64,000 bases of DNA. It comes from Clusia tigrina (taxonomy: Eukaryota > Arthropoda > Insecta > Diptera > Clusiidae). Position numbers and translations under genes: made by a program. Shown in pieces: positions 1 through 12,467 of the stretch. Below the pieces are notes generated by a model. The model was given only the letters and a program-made list of their open reading frames with translations. It was not told the origin of the DNA and made no database searches. Position 1 is the first letter of the stretch, and the number at the start of each line of letters is the position of its first letter. Where the stretch lies: assembly GCA_920105625.2 (NCBI GenBank), contig OV050030.1, positions 235,693,889 through 235,757,888 on the forward strand, given 5' to 3'.

Positions 1-1017
1 CCTCTGTCAGCGTCTCTGTAGGCGTCTCAGTTGTTGCCGCTGTCGATTGGTGGGTCTGCTGCCTTCTCTATTATTATATCTACTACTACGCGCCTCAGTC
101 GGCGTCACATTCGGCTTCGCAGCCTCTGTCAGCGTCTCTGTAGGCGTCTCAGTCGCTGCCGCTGTCGATTGGTGGGTCTGCTGCCTTCTCTATGCCAATA
201 TCTACCCCTATCTGCCTCAGTCGGCATATCAGTCGGCGTCGCAGCCTCTATCAGCGTCTCTGTATGGGTTTCAGTTGTTGCCGCTCTCGATTTGTGTGTC
301 TGCTGCCTGCTCTATTCCTACAAATACTACTACACGCCTCAGTCGGCGTCACAGTCGGCTTCGCAGCCTCTGTCAGCGTCTCTGTAGGCGTCTCAGTCGC
401 TGCCGCTGTCGATTGGTGGGTCTGCTGCCTTCTCTATGCCAATATCTACCCCTATCTGCCTCAGTCGGCGTCTCAGTCGGCGTCTCAGTCGGCGTCGCAG
501 CCTCTGTCAGCGTCGCAGCCTCTGTCAGCGTCTCTGTAGGCGTCTCAGTAGCTGCCGCTGTCGTTTGGGGGGTCTGCTGCCTTCTCTATGTCAATATCTA
601 CCCGTATCTGCCTCAGCCGGCGTCTCAGTCGGCGTCTCAGTCGGCGTCGCAGCCTCTGTCAGCGTCTCTGTAGGCGTCTCAGTTGTTGCCGCTGTCGATT
701 GGTGGGTCTGCTGCCTTCTCTTTTCCTATATCTACTACTACGCGCCTCAGTCGGCGTCACATTCGGCTTCGCAGCCTCTGTCAGCGTCTCTGTAGGCGTC
801 TCAGTCGCTGCCGCTTCGATTGGGGGGTCTGCTGCCTTCTGTATGCCTATTTCTACCCCTATCTGCCTCAGTCGGCAACTCAGTCGGCGTCGCTGCCTCT
901 ATCAGCGTCTCTGTAGGCGCCTCAGTTGTTGCCGCTGTCGATTTGTGTGTCTGCTGCCTGCTCTATTCCTACAAATACTACTACACACCTCAGTCGGCGT
1001 CACAGTCGGCGTCGCAG
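1..1017 (+). repeat. 1,017-bp higher-order repeat, copy 1
   Basis: Position 1 matches position 1,018, and the match holds along the whole stretch without indels that I could see. The unit contains eight monomers of differing type, including two lengthened by extra 12- and 18-bp sub-repeats. The first base of the window falls inside the unit, so an earlier copy may lie upstream. Confidence 0.92.
45..166 (+). repeat. Reference monomer, 122 bp
   Basis: The unit is counted from GATTGG at 45 to the base before GATTGG at 167. In order it holds the G-run box, a T/A-containing segment, CCTCAGTCGGC, a 12-bp and an 18-bp tail sub-repeat, GTCTCTGTAGGC, and GTCTCAGTCGCTGCCGCTGT. This copy is the variant with TCTACTACTACGCGCC in place of TCTACCCCTATCTGCC. 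That variant recurs in both arms, for example near 750, 17,810, 28,030, 31,570, 40,530 and 48,500. Confidence 0.9.
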
Positions 1018-2034
1018 CCTCTGTCAGCGTCTCTGTAGGCGTCTCAGTTGTTGCCGCTGTCGATTGGTGGGTCTGCTGCCTTCTCTATTATTATATCTAC
1101 TACTACGCGCCTCAGTCGGCGTCACATTCGGCTTCGCAGCCTCTGTCAGCGTCTCTGTAGGCGTCTCAGTCGCTGCCGCTGTCGATTGGTGGGTCTGCTG
1201 CCTTCTCTATGCCAATATCTACCCCTATCTGCCTCAGTCGGCATATCAGTCGGCGTCGCAGCCTCTATCAGCGTCTCTGTATGGGTTTCAGTTGTTGCCG
1301 CTCTCGATTTGTGTGTCTGCTGCCTGCTCTATTCCTACAAATACTACTACACGCCTCAGTCGGCGTCACAGTCGGCTTCGCAGCCTCTGTCAGCGTCTCT
1401 GTAGGCGTCTCAGTCGCTGCCGCTGTCGATTGGTGGGTCTGCTGCCTTCTCTATGCCAATATCTACCCCTATCTGCCTCAGTCGGCGTCTCAGTCGGCGT
1501 CTCAGTCGGCGTCGCAGCCTCTGTCAGCGTCGCAGCCTCCGTCAGCGTCTCTGTAGGCGTCTCAGTAGCTGCCGCTGTCGTTTGGGGGGTCTGCTGCCTT
1601 CTCTATGTCAATATCTACCCGTATCTGCCTCAGCCGGCGTCTCAGTCGGCGTCTCAGTCGGCGTCGCAGCCTCTGTCAGCGTCTCTGTAGGCGTCTCAGT
1701 TGTTGCCGCTGTCGATTGGTGGGTCTGCTGCCTTCTCTTTTCCTATATCTACTACTACGCGCCTCAGTCGGCGTCACATTCGGCTTCGCAGCCTCTGTCA
1801 GCGTCTCTGTAGGCGTCTCAGTCGCTGCCGCTTCGATTGGGGGGTCTGCTGCCTTCTGTATGCCTATTTCTACCCCTATCTGCCTCAGTCGGCAACTCAG
1901 TCGGCGTCGCTGCCTCTATCAACGTCTCTGTAGGCGCCTCAGTTGTTGCCGCTGTCGATTTGTGTGTCTGCTGCCTGCTCTATTCCTACAAATACTACTA
2001 CACGCCTCAGTCGGCGTCACAGTCGGCTTCGCAG
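1018..2034 (+). repeat. 1,017-bp higher-order repeat, copy 2
   Basis: This is a direct tandem copy of 1-1,017. I saw only a few substitutions, for example T at 523 against C at 1,540, and G against A near 1,921. The match to a further period fails just after 2,055, where the next monomer is of a different type. Confidence 0.92.
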
Positions 2035-4000
2035 CCTCTGTCAGCGTCTCTGTAGGCGTCTCAGTCGCTGCCGCTGTCGATTGGTGGGTCTGCTGCCTTC
2101 TCTATGCCAATATCTACCCCTATCTGCCTCAGTCGGTATATCAGTCGGAGTCGCAGCACCTATCAGCTTCTTTGTATGGGTCTCAGTTGTTGCCGCTCTC
2201 GATTGGGTTTTCTGCTGCCTTCGCTACGCCTATGTCTAACCCTCTCTGCCTCAGTCGGCGTCGCAGCCTCTGTGAGCGTCTCTCTAGGCGTCTCAGTCGC
2301 TGCCGCTGTCGATTGGGGGGTCTGCTGCATTCTCTATACCAATATCTACCCATATCTGCCTCAGTCGGCGTCGCAGCCTCTGTCAGCGTCTCTGTAGGTG
2401 TCTCAGTCGCTGCCGCTGTCGTTTGGGGGGTCTGCTGCCGTCTCTATGTCAATATCTACCCGTATCTGCCTCAGCCGGCGTCTCAGTCGGCGTCTCAGTC
2501 GGCGTCTCAGTCGGCATCGCAGCCATTGTCAGCGTTTATGTAGGCGTCTCAGTCGCTGCCGCTGTCGATTGGGGGGGTCTGCTGCCTTCTCTTTGCCTAT
2601 GTCTAACCCTCTCTGCCTCAGTCGGCGTCTCAGTCGGCGTCGCAGCATTTGTTAGCGTCGCAGCCTCTGTCAGCGTCTCTGTAGGCGTCTCAGTCGCTGC
2701 CGCCGTCGATGGGGGTCTGCTGCATTCTTTATGCCAATATCTAACCCAATCTGCCTCAGTCGGCGTCGCAGCCTCTGTCAGCGTCTCTGTAGGTGTCTCA
2801 GTCGTTGCCGCTGTCGATTGGTGGGTCTGCTCCAATCTCTATGCCTATATCTACCCCTACGCGCCTCAGTCGGCGACACAGTCGGCTTCGCAGCCTCTGT
2901 CAGCGTTTCTGTAGGCGTCTCAGTCGCTGCCGCTGTCGATTGGTGGATCTGCTGCCTTCTCAATGCTTATATCTACCCCTACGCGCCTCAGTCGGCATCT
3001 CAGTCGGCGTCGCAGCCTCTGTCAGCGTCTCTGTAGGCGTCTCATTTGTTGTCGCTGTCGATTGAGTTGTCTGCTGACTTCTCTATGCCTATGTCTACCC
3101 CTCTTTGCCTCAGGCGGCGTCTCAGTCGGCGTCGCAGCATCTGTCAGCGTCGCAGCCTCTATCAGCGTCTCTGTAGGCGTCTCAGTTGTTGCCGCTGTCG
3201 ATTGGTGTGTCTGCTGCCTTCTCTATTCCTATAAATACTACTACACGCCTCAGTCGGCGTCACAGTCGGCTTCGCAGCCTGTGTCAGCGTTTCTGTAGGC
3301 GTCTCAGTCGCTGCCGCCGTCGATTGGGGGGTCTGCTGCCTTCTGTATGCCTATATCTACCCCTATCTGCCTCAGTCGGCAACTCAGTCGGCGTCGCTGC
3401 CTCTATCAGCGTCTCTGTAGGCGCCTCAGTTGTTGCCGCTGTCGATTGGTGTGTCTGCTGCCTTCTCTATTCCTATAAATACTACTACACGCCTCAGTCG
3501 GCGTCACAGTCGGCTTCGCAGCCTGTGTCAGCGTCTCTGTAGGCGTCTCAGTCGCTGCCGCTGTCGATTGGTGGATCTGCTGCCTTCTCTATGCCAATAT
3601 CTACCCCTATCTGCCTCAGTCGGCATATCAGTCGGAGTCGCAGCATCTATCAGCTTCTTTGTATGGGTCTCAGTTGTTGCCGCTCTGGATTGGGTTGTCT
3701 GCTGCCTTCTCTACGCCTATGTCTAACCCTCTCTGCCGCAGTCGGCGTCGCAGCCTCTGTGAGCGTCTCTCTGGGCGTCTCAGTCGCTGCCGCTGTCGAT
3801 TGGGGGGTTTGCTGCATTCTCTATACCATTATCTACCCATATCTGCCTCAGTCGGCGTCGCAGCCCCTGTCAGCGTCTCCGTAGGTGTCTCAGTCGCTGC
3901 CGCTGTCGATTGGGGGGTCTGCTGCCTTCTCTATGTCAATATCTACCCGTATCTGCCTCAGTCGGCGTCTCAGCCTCTGTCAGAGTCTCTGTAGGCGTCT
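1815..4000 (+). repeat. ~2.2-kb block P
   Basis: The block matches 4,835-6,885 at spacing 3,020 bp (1,860 with 4,880; 2,104 with 5,124), then 3,008 bp (3,046 with 6,054), then 2,886 bp (3,301 with 6,187). The first step is one 12-bp sub-repeat. The second is exactly one 122-bp monomer, present here at about 3,185-3,306 and absent in the other copy. It overlaps the end of the 1,017-bp repeat. Confidence 0.85.
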
Positions 4001-4834
4001 CAGTCGCTCCCGCTGTCGATTGGGGGGTCTGCTGCCTTCGTTATGAATATATCTAACCCTATCTGCCTCATTCGGCAACTCTGTCGCCGTCGCAGCCTCT
4101 GTCAGCGTCTCTGTAGTCGTCTCAGTCGCTGCTGCTGTCGATTGGGGGGTCTGCTGCCTTCTCTATGCCTATATCTACCCCTATCTGCCTCAGTCGGCGT
4201 CTCAGTCGGCGTCGCAGCCTTTTGTCAGCGTCACTGTAGGCATCTCAGTCACTGCCGCTGTCGATTGGGGGGTCTGCTGCCTTCTCTATGGCTATATCTA
4301 CCCCTATCCGCAGCAGTCGGCGTCGCAGCCTCTCTCAGCTTCTCTGTATGCGTCTCAGTAGCTGCCGCTGTCGATTGGGGGGTCTGCTGCATTCTCTATG
4401 CCTATATCTACCCCTATCTGCCTCAGTCGGCATCTCAGTCGGCATCGCAGCCTCTGTCAGCGTCTCTGTAGGCGTCTCAGTCGCTGCCGCTGTTGATTGG
4501 GGGGTGTGCTGCCTTCTCTATGCCAATATCTACCCCTATCTGCCTCAGTCGGCGTCGCAGCCTCTGTCAGCGTCTCTATAGGTGTCTCAGTCGCTACCGC
4601 TGTCGACTGGGGGGTCTGCTGCCTTCTCTATGCCTATATCTACCCCTACGCGCCTCAGTCGGCATCTCAGTCGGCGTCGCAGCCTCTGTTAGCGTCTCTG
4701 TAGGCGTCTCATTTGTTGTCGCTGTCGATTGAGGTGTCTGCTGCCTTCTCTATGCCTATGTCTACCCCTCTCTGCCTCAGTCGGCGTCGCAGCATCTGTC
4801 AGCGTCGCAGCCTCTATCAGCGTCTCTGTAGGCG
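4001..4834 (+). repeat. Monomers between blocks P and Q
   Basis: Ordinary monomers fill this stretch, including a variant with ATGAATATATCTAACCC near 4,043 (also at 7,050, 8,617 and 15,573) and one with TATGGCTATATCTACC near 4,288. Nothing other than repeat is visible. Confidence 0.85.
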
Positions 4835-6885
4835 TCTCAGTCGCTGCCGCTGTCGATTGGGGGGTCTGCTGCCTTCTGTATGCCTATATCTACCCCTATC
4901 TGCCTCAGTCGGCAAGTCAGTCGGCGTCGCTGTCTCTATCAGCGTCTCTGTAGGCGCCTCAGTTGTTGCCGCTGTCGACTTGTGTGTCTGCTGCCTTCTC
5001 TATTCCTATAAATACTACTACACGCCTCAGTCGGCGTCACAGTCGGCTTCGCAGCCTCTGTCAGCGTCTCTGTAGGCGTCTCAGTCGCTGCCGCTGTCCA
5101 TTGGTGGGTCTGCTGCCTTCTCTATGCCAATATCTACCCCTATCTGCCTCAGTCGGTATATCAGTCGGAGTCGCAGCACCTATCAGCTTCTTTGTATGGG
5201 TCTCAGTTGTTGCCGCTCTCGATTGGGTTTTCTGCTGCCTTCTCTACGCCTATGTCTAACCCTCTCTGCCTCAGTCGGCGTCGCAGCCTCTGTGAGCGTC
5301 TCTCTAGGCGTCTCAGTCGCTGCCGCTGTCGATTGGGCGGTCTGCTGCATTCTCTATACCAATATCTACCCATATCTGCCTCAGTCGGCGTCGCAGCCTC
5401 TGTCAGCGTCTCTGTAGGTGTCTCAGTCGCTGCCGCTGTCGATTGGGGGATCTGCTGCCTTCTCTATGTCAATATCTACCCGCATCTGCCTCAGCCGGCG
5501 TCTCAGTCGGCGTCTCAGTCGGCATCGCAGCCATTGTCAGCGTTTATGTAGGCGTCTCAGTCGCTGCCGCTGTCGATTGGGGGGGTCTGCTGCCTTCTCT
5601 TTGCCTATGTCTAACCCTCTCTGCCTCAGTCGGCGTCTCAGTCGGCGTCGCAGCATTTGTTAGCGTCGCAGCCTCTGTCAGCGTCTCTGTAGGCGTCTCA
5701 GTCGCTGCCGCCGTCGATGGGGGTCTGCTGCATTCTCTATGCCAATATCTAACCCTATCTGCCTCAGTCGGCGTCGCAGCCTCAGTCAGCGTCTCTGTAG
5801 GTGTCTCAGTCGCTGCCGCTGTCGATTGGTGGGTCTGCTGCCTTCTCTATGCCTATATCTACCCCTACGCGCCTCAGTCGGCGACACAGTCGGCTTCGCA
5901 GCCTCTGTCAGCGTTTCTGTAGGCGTCTCAGTCGCTGCCGCTGTCGATTGGTGGGTCTGCTGCCTTCTCAATGCCTATATCTACCCCTACGCGCCTCAGT
6001 CGGCATCTCAGTCGGCGTCGCAGCCTCTGTCAGCGTCTCTGTAGGCGTCTCATTTGTTGTCGCTGTCGATTGAGGTGTCTGCTGCCTTCTCTATGCCTAT
6101 GTCTACCCCTCTTTGCCTCAGGCGGCGTCTCAGTCGGCGTCGCAGCATCTGTCAGCGTCGCAGCCTCTATCAGCGTCTCTGTAGGCGTCTCAGTCGCTGC
6201 CGCCGTCGATTGGGGGGTCTGCTGCCTTCTGTATGCCTATATCTACCCCTATCTGCCTCAGTCGGCAACTCAGTCGGCGTCGCTGCCTCTATCAGCGTCT
6301 CTGTAGGCGCCGCAGTTGTTGCCGCTGTCGATTGGTGTGTCTGCTGCCTTCTCTATTCCTATAAATACTACTACACGCCTCAGTCGGCGTCACAGTCGGC
6401 TTCGCAGCCTCTGTCAGCGTCTCTGTAGGCGTCTCAGTCGCTGCCGCTGTCGATTGGTGGGTCTGCTGCCTTCTCTATGCCAATATCTACCCCTATCTGC
6501 CTCAGTCGGCATATCAGTCGGAGTCGCAGCATCTATCAGCTTCTTTGTATGGGTCCAGTTGTTGCCGCTCTCGATTGGGTTGTCTGCTGCCTTCTCTACG
6601 CCTATGTCTAACCCTCTCTGCCGCAGTCGGCGTCGCAGCCTCTGTGAGCGTCTCTCTAGGCGTCTCAGTCGCTGCCGCTGTCGATTGGGGGGTCTGCTGC
6701 ATTCTCTATACCATTATCTACCCATATCTGCCTCAGTCGGCGTCGCAGCCTCTGTCAGCGTCTCTGTAGGTGTCTCAGTCGCTGCCGCTGTCGATTGGGG
6801 GGTCTGCTGCCTTCTCTATGTCAATATCTACCCGTATCTGCCTCAGTCGGCGTCTCAGACTCTGTCAGAGTCTCTGTAGGCGTCT
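4835..6885 (+). repeat. ~2.05-kb block Q
   Basis: This is the second copy of block P and the template-like partner of block R (5,443 with 7,149; 5,739 with 7,445; spacing 1,706 bp). It lacks the extra monomer found in P and has lost two bases near 6,553, where other copies read GGGTCTCAGTTG. Confidence 0.85.
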
Positions 6886-7109
6886 CAGTCGCTGCCGCTG
6901 TCAATTAAGGTGTCTGGTGCCTTCTGTATGCCTATATCTACCCTTATCTGCCTCAGTCGGCATCTCAGTCGGCGTCGCAGCCTCTGTCAGCGTCTCTGTA
7001 GGCGTCTCAGTCGCTGCCGCTGTCGATTGGGGGGTCTGCTGCCTTCTTTATGAATATATCTAACCCTATCTGCCTCAGTCGGCATCTCAGTCGGCGTCGC
7101 AGCCTCTGT

Positions 7110-8450
7110 CAGCGTCTCTGTAGGCGTCTCAGTCGCTGCCGCTGTCGATTGGGGGGTCTGCTGCCTTCTCTATGTCAATATCTACCCGTATCTGCCTCAG
7201 CCGGCGTCTCAGTCGGCGTCTCAGTCGGCATCGCAGCCATTGTCAGCGTTTATGTAGGCGTCTCAGTCGCTGCCGCTGTCGATTGGGGGGGTCTGCTGCC
7301 TTCTCTTTGCCTATGTCTAACCCTCTCTGCCTCAGTCGGCGTCTCAGTCGGCGTCGCAGCATTTGTTAGCGTCGCAGCCTCTGTCAGCGTCTCTGTAGGC
7401 GTCTCAGTCGCTGCCGCCGTCGATGGGGGTCTGCTGCATTATCTATGCCAATATCTAACCCTATCTGCCTCAGTCGGCGTCCCAGCCTCAGTCAGCGTCT
7501 CTGTAGGTGTCTCAGTCGCTGCCGCTGTCGATTGGTGGGTCTGCTGCCTTCTCTATGCCTATATCTACCCCTACGCGCCTCAGTCGGCGACACAGTCGGC
7601 TTCGCAGCCTCTGTCAGCGTTTCTGTAGGCGTCTCAGTCGCTGCCGCTGTCGATTGGTGGGTCTGCTGCCTTCTCAATGCCTATATTTACCCCTCGCAGC
7701 CTCTGTCAGCGTCTCTGTAGGCGTCTCATTTGTTGTCGCTGTCGATTGAGGTGTCTGCTGCCTTCTCTATGCCTATGTCTACCCCTCTTTGCCTCAGGCT
7801 TCGTCTCAGTCGGCGTCGAAGCATCTGTCAGCGTCGCAGCCTCTATCAGCGTCTCTGTAGGCGTCTCAGTCGCTGCCGCCGTCGATTGGGGGGTCTGCTG
7901 CCTTCTGTATGCCTATATCTACCACTATCTGCCTCAGTCGGCAACTCAGTCGGCGTCGCTGCCTCTATCAGCGTCTCTGTAGGCGCCTCAGTTGTTGCCG
8001 CTGTCGATTGGTGTGTCTGCTGCCTTCTCTATTCCTATAAATACTACTACACGCCTCAGTCGGCGTCACAGTCGGCTTCGCAGCCTCTGTCAGCGTCTCT
8101 GTAGGCGTCTGAGTCGCTGCCGCTGTCGATTGGTGGGTCTGCTGCCTTCTCTATTCCAATATCTACCCCTATCTGCCTCAGTCGGCATATCAGTCGGAGT
8201 CGCAGCATCTATCAGCTACTTTATATGGGTCTCAGTTGTTGCCGCTCTCGATTGGGTTGTCTGCTGCCTTCTCTACGCCTATGTCTAACCCTCTCTGCCG
8301 CAGTCGGCGTCGCAGCCTCTGTCAGCGTCTCTGTAGGTGTCTCAGTCGCTGCCGCTGTCGATTGGGGGGTCTGCTGCCTTCTCTATGTCAATATCTACCC
8401 GTATCTGCCTCAGTCGGCGTCTCAGCCTCTGTCAGAGTCTCTGTAGGCGT
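7110..8450 (+). repeat. ~1.3-kb block R
   Basis: The block matches block Q at 1,706 bp, falling to 1,676 bp after about 7,693. There 30 bp, one 12-bp plus one 18-bp step, are missing inside a monomer, leaving TTTACCCCTCGCAGCC. It merges rightwards into the block shared with 14.8-15.7 kb. Confidence 0.83.
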
Positions 8451-8770
8451 CTCAGTCGCTGCCGCTGTCAATTGGGGTGTCTGGTGCCTTCTGTATGCCT
8501 ATATCTACCCTTATCTGCCTCAGTCGGCATCTCAGTCGGCGTCGCAGCCTCTGTCAGCGTCTCTGTAGGCGTCTCAGTCGCTGCCGCTGTCGATTGGGGG
8601 GTCTGCTGCCTTCTTTATGAATATATCTAACCCTATCTGCCTCATTCGGCAACTCTGTCGCCGTCGCAGCCTCTGTCAGCGTCTCTGTAGGCGTCTCAGT
8701 CGCTGCTGCTGTCGATTGGGGGGTCTGCTGCCTTCTCTATGCCTATATCTACCCCTATCTGCCTCAGTCG
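7880..8770 (+). repeat. ~0.9-kb block T, copy 1
   Basis: The block matches 14,842-15,727 at spacing 6,962 bp (7,992 with 14,954), then 6,956 bp (8,225 with 15,181; 8,617 with 15,573). It includes the GTATGGGTCTCAGTTG marker monomer and the ATGAATATATCTAACCC marker monomer in the same order. Confidence 0.83.
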
Positions 8771-11700
8771 GCATCGCAGCCTCTTGTCAGCGTCACTGTA
8801 GGCGTCTCAGTCGCTGCCGCTGTCGATTGGGGGGTCTGCTGCCTTCTCAATGTCAATATCTACCCGTATCTGCCTCAGCCGGCTTCTGAGCCTCTGTCAG
8901 AGTCTCTGTAGGCGTCTCAGTCGCTGCCGCTGTCGATTTGGGGGTCTGCTGCCTTCTGTATGCCTATATCTACCCTTATCTGCTTCAGTCGGCATCTCAG
9001 TCGGCGTCGCAGCCTCTGTCAGCTTCTCTCTAGGCGTCTCAGTCGCTGCCGCCGTAGATTGGGGGGTCTGCTGCATTCTCTATGCCAATATCTACCCCTA
9101 TCTGCCTCAGTCGGCGTCGCAGCCTCTGTCAGCGTCTCTGTAGGCGTCTCAGTCGCTGCCGCTGTTGATTGGGGGGTCTGCTGCCTTCTGTATTCCTATA
9201 TCTACTCCTATCTGCCTCAGTCGGCAACTCTGTCGCCGTCGCAGCCTCTGTCAGCTTCGCAGCCTCTGTCAGCGTCTCTGAATGCGTCTCAGTCGCTGCC
9301 GCTGTCGATTGGGGGTTCTGATGCCTTCTCTTTGCCTATATCTACCCCTATATGCCTCAGTCGGCGTCTCAGTCGGCATCGCAGACATTGTCAGAGTCTA
9401 TGTAGGCGTCTCAGTCGCAGCCGCTGTCGATTGGGGGGTCTGCTGCCTTCTCTATGCTAATATCTACACGTATCTGCCTCAGTCGGCGTCTCAGCCTCTG
9501 TCAGAGTCTCTGTAGGCGTCTCAGTCGCTGCCGCTGTCGATTGGGGGGTCTGCTGCCTTCTGTATGCCTATATCTACCCTTATCTGCCTCAGTCGGCATC
9601 TCAGTCGGCGTCGCAGCCTCTGTCAGCGTCTCTGTAGGCGTCTCAGTTTCTGCCGCTGTCGATTGAGTTGTCTGCTGCCTTCTCTATGCCTATATCTACC
9701 CCTATCTGCCTCAGTCGGCGTCTCAGTCGGCTTCGCAGCCTATGTCAGCGTCTTTGTAGGCGTCTCAGTCGTTGCCGCTGTTGATTGGGGGGTCTGCTGA
9801 CTAATTTATGCCTATCTCTTCCCCTATCTGCCTCAGTCGGCGTCTCAGTCGGCATCGCAGCCATTGTCAGCGTCTATGTAGGCGTCTCAGTTGCTGCCGC
9901 TGTCGATTGGGGGTTTCTGCTGCCTTCTCTATGCCTATATCTACCCCAACCTCCCTGAGTCGGCATCTCAGTCGGCGTCGCAGCCTCTGTGAGCGTCTCT
10001 CTAGGCGTCTCAGTCGCTGCTGCCGTCGATTGGGGGGTCTGCTGCATTCTCTATGCCAATATCTACCCCTATCTGCCTCAGTCGGCGTCGCAGCCTCTGT
10101 CAGCGTCTCTGTAGATGTCTCAGTCGCTGTCGATTGGGGGGTCTGCTGCCTTCTCTATGTCAATATCTACACGTATCTGCCTCAGTCGGCGTCTCAGCCT
10201 CTGTCAGTGTCTGTAGGCGTCTCAGTCGCTGCTGCTGTCGATTGGGGGGTCTGCTGCCTTCTCTATGCCTATATCTACCCCTATCTGCCTCAGTCGGCGT
10301 CTCAGTCGGCGTCGCAGCCTCTTGTCAGCGTCACTGTAGGTATCTCAGTCGCTGCCGCTGTCGATTGGGGGGTCTGCTGCCTTCTCTATGGCTATATCTA
10401 CCCCTATCCGCATCAGTCGGCGTCGCAGCCTCTCTCAGCGTCTCTGTAGGCGTCTCAGTTGCAGCCGCTGTCGATTGGGGGGTCTGCTGCATTCTCTATG
10501 CCTATATCTACCCCTATCTGCCTCAGTCGGCATCTCAGTCGGCGTCGCAGCCTCTGTCAGCGTCTCAGTTGTTGCCGCTGTCGATTGGTGTGTCTGCTGC
10601 CTTCTCTATTTCTATAAATACTTCTACGCGCCTCAGTCGGCGTCACAGTCGGCTTCGCAGCCTCTGTCAGCGTCTCTGTAGGCGTCTCAGTCGCTGCCGC
10701 TGTCGATTGGTGGGTCTGCTGCCTTCTCAATGCCTATATCTTCCCCTACGCACCTCAGTCGGCATCTCAGTCGGCGTCGCAGCCTCTGTCAGCGTCTCTG
10801 TAGGTGTCTCATTCGTTGTCGCTGTCGATTGAGGTGTCTGCTGCCTTCTCTATGCCTATATCTACCCCTATCTGCCTCAGTCGGCAACTCAGTCGGCGTC
10901 GCTGCCTCTATCAGCGTCTCAGTGTAGGCGGGGGTGTGCTGCCTTCTCTATGCCAATATCTACCCCTATCTGCCTCAGTCGGCGTCGCAGCCTCTGTCAG
11001 CGTCTCTGTAGGTGTCTCAGTCGCTACCGTTGTCGATTGGGGGGTCTGCTGCCTTCTCTATGCCTATATCTACCCCTATCTGCCTCAGTCGGCATCTCAG
11101 TCGGCGTCGCAGCCTCTGTCAGCATCTCTGTAAGCGTCTCAGTCGGAGCCGCTGTCGATTGGGGGTCTGCTGCCTTCTCTATGCCTAGGTCAACCCATCT
11201 CTGCCTCAGTCGGCGTCTTAGTCGGCGTCGCAGCCTCTGTCAGCGTCTCTGTAGGCGTCTCAGTCGCTGCCGCTGTTGATTGCGGGGGGGTCTGCTGCCT
11301 TCTCTATGCCAATATCTACCCCTATCTGCCTCAGTCGCTACCGCTGTCGATTGGGGGGTCTGCTGCCTCCTCTATGCCTATACCTACATCTACGCGCCTC
11401 AGTCGGGATCTCAGTGGGCCTCGCAGCCTCTGTCAGCGTCTCTGTAGGCGTCTCATTTGTGGTCGCTGTCGATTGGCGGGTCTGCTGCCTTCTCTATGCC
11501 TATATCTACCCCTATCTGCCCCAGTCGGCGTCCCAGTCAGCGTCGCAGCATCTGTCAGCCTCTCTGAATGCGTCTCAGTCGCTGCCGCTGTCGATTGGGG
11601 GGACTCCTGTTTTCTCTTTGCCTATATCTACCCCTATCTGCCTCAGTCGGCGTCTCAGTCGGCATCGCAGCCATTGTCAGCGTTTATGTAGGCGTCTCAG

Positions 11701-12214
11701 TCGCTGCCGCTGTCGATTGGGGGGGTCTGCTGCCTTCTCTTTGCCTATGTCTACCCCTCTCTGCCTCAGTCGGCGTCTCAGTCGGCGTCGCAGCATCTGT
11801 TAGCGTCGCAGCCTCTGTCAGCGTCCCTGTAGGCGTCTCAGTTGCTGCCGCCGTCGATGGGGGCTCTGCTGCATTCTCTATGCCAATATCTACCCCTATC
11901 TGCCTCAGTCGGCGTCGCAGCCTCTGTCAGCGTCCCTGTAGGTGTCTCAGTCGCTGCCGCTGTCGATTGGTGGGTCTGCTGCCTTCTCTATGCCTATATC
12001 TACCCCTACGCGCCTCAGTCGGCATCACAGTCGGCTTCGCAGCCTCTGTCAGCGTGTCTGTAGGCGTCTCAGTCGCTTCCGCTGTCGATTGGTGGGGCTG
12101 CTGCCTTCTGTATGCCTATATCTACTCCTATCTGCATCAGTCGGCGTCTCAGTCGGCGTCGCAGCATCTGTCAGCATCTCTGTAAGCGTCTCAGTCGGAG
12201 CCGCTGTCGATTGG
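8771..12214 (+). repeat. Monomers without a clear long-range partner in the window
   Basis: Standard and variant monomers fill this stretch, with damaged units at 10,921-10,940 (about 35 bp lost, removing the GATT box start) and at 11,331-11,340 (one CTCAGTCG joined directly to the next). I noted no tandem higher-order period here by eye. No non-repeat sequence was seen. Confidence 0.8.
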
Positions 12215-12455
12215 GGCGTCTGCTGCCTCCCCTATGCCTATGTCTACCCTTGTCTGTTTCAGTCGGCGTCTCAGTCGGCGTCGCATCCTCTGTCAGCGTC
12301 TCTGTAGGCGTCTCAGTTGTTGCCGCTGTCGATTGGGGGTCTCCTGCCTTCTCTATGCCTAGGTCAACCCATCTCTGCCTCAGTCGGCGTCTTAGTTGGC
12401 GTCGCAGCCGCTGTCAGCGTCTCTGTAGGCGTCTCAGTCGCTGCCGCTGTTGATT

Positions 12456-12467
12456 GGGGGGGGGGGG
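12456..12467 (+). repeat. G-run, 12 bases
   Basis: Extended G-run box in block S copy 1. The same place in copy 2 (16,531-16,537) has seven G. Confidence 0.9.

Noticed and set aside
47..673. Ser/Val/Leu/Cys-rich repetitive product resembling a structural or surface repeat protein
   Set aside because: The amino-acid pattern changes with every monomer because the unit is not a multiple of three, unlike genuine repeat proteins, whose unit length keeps the frame.
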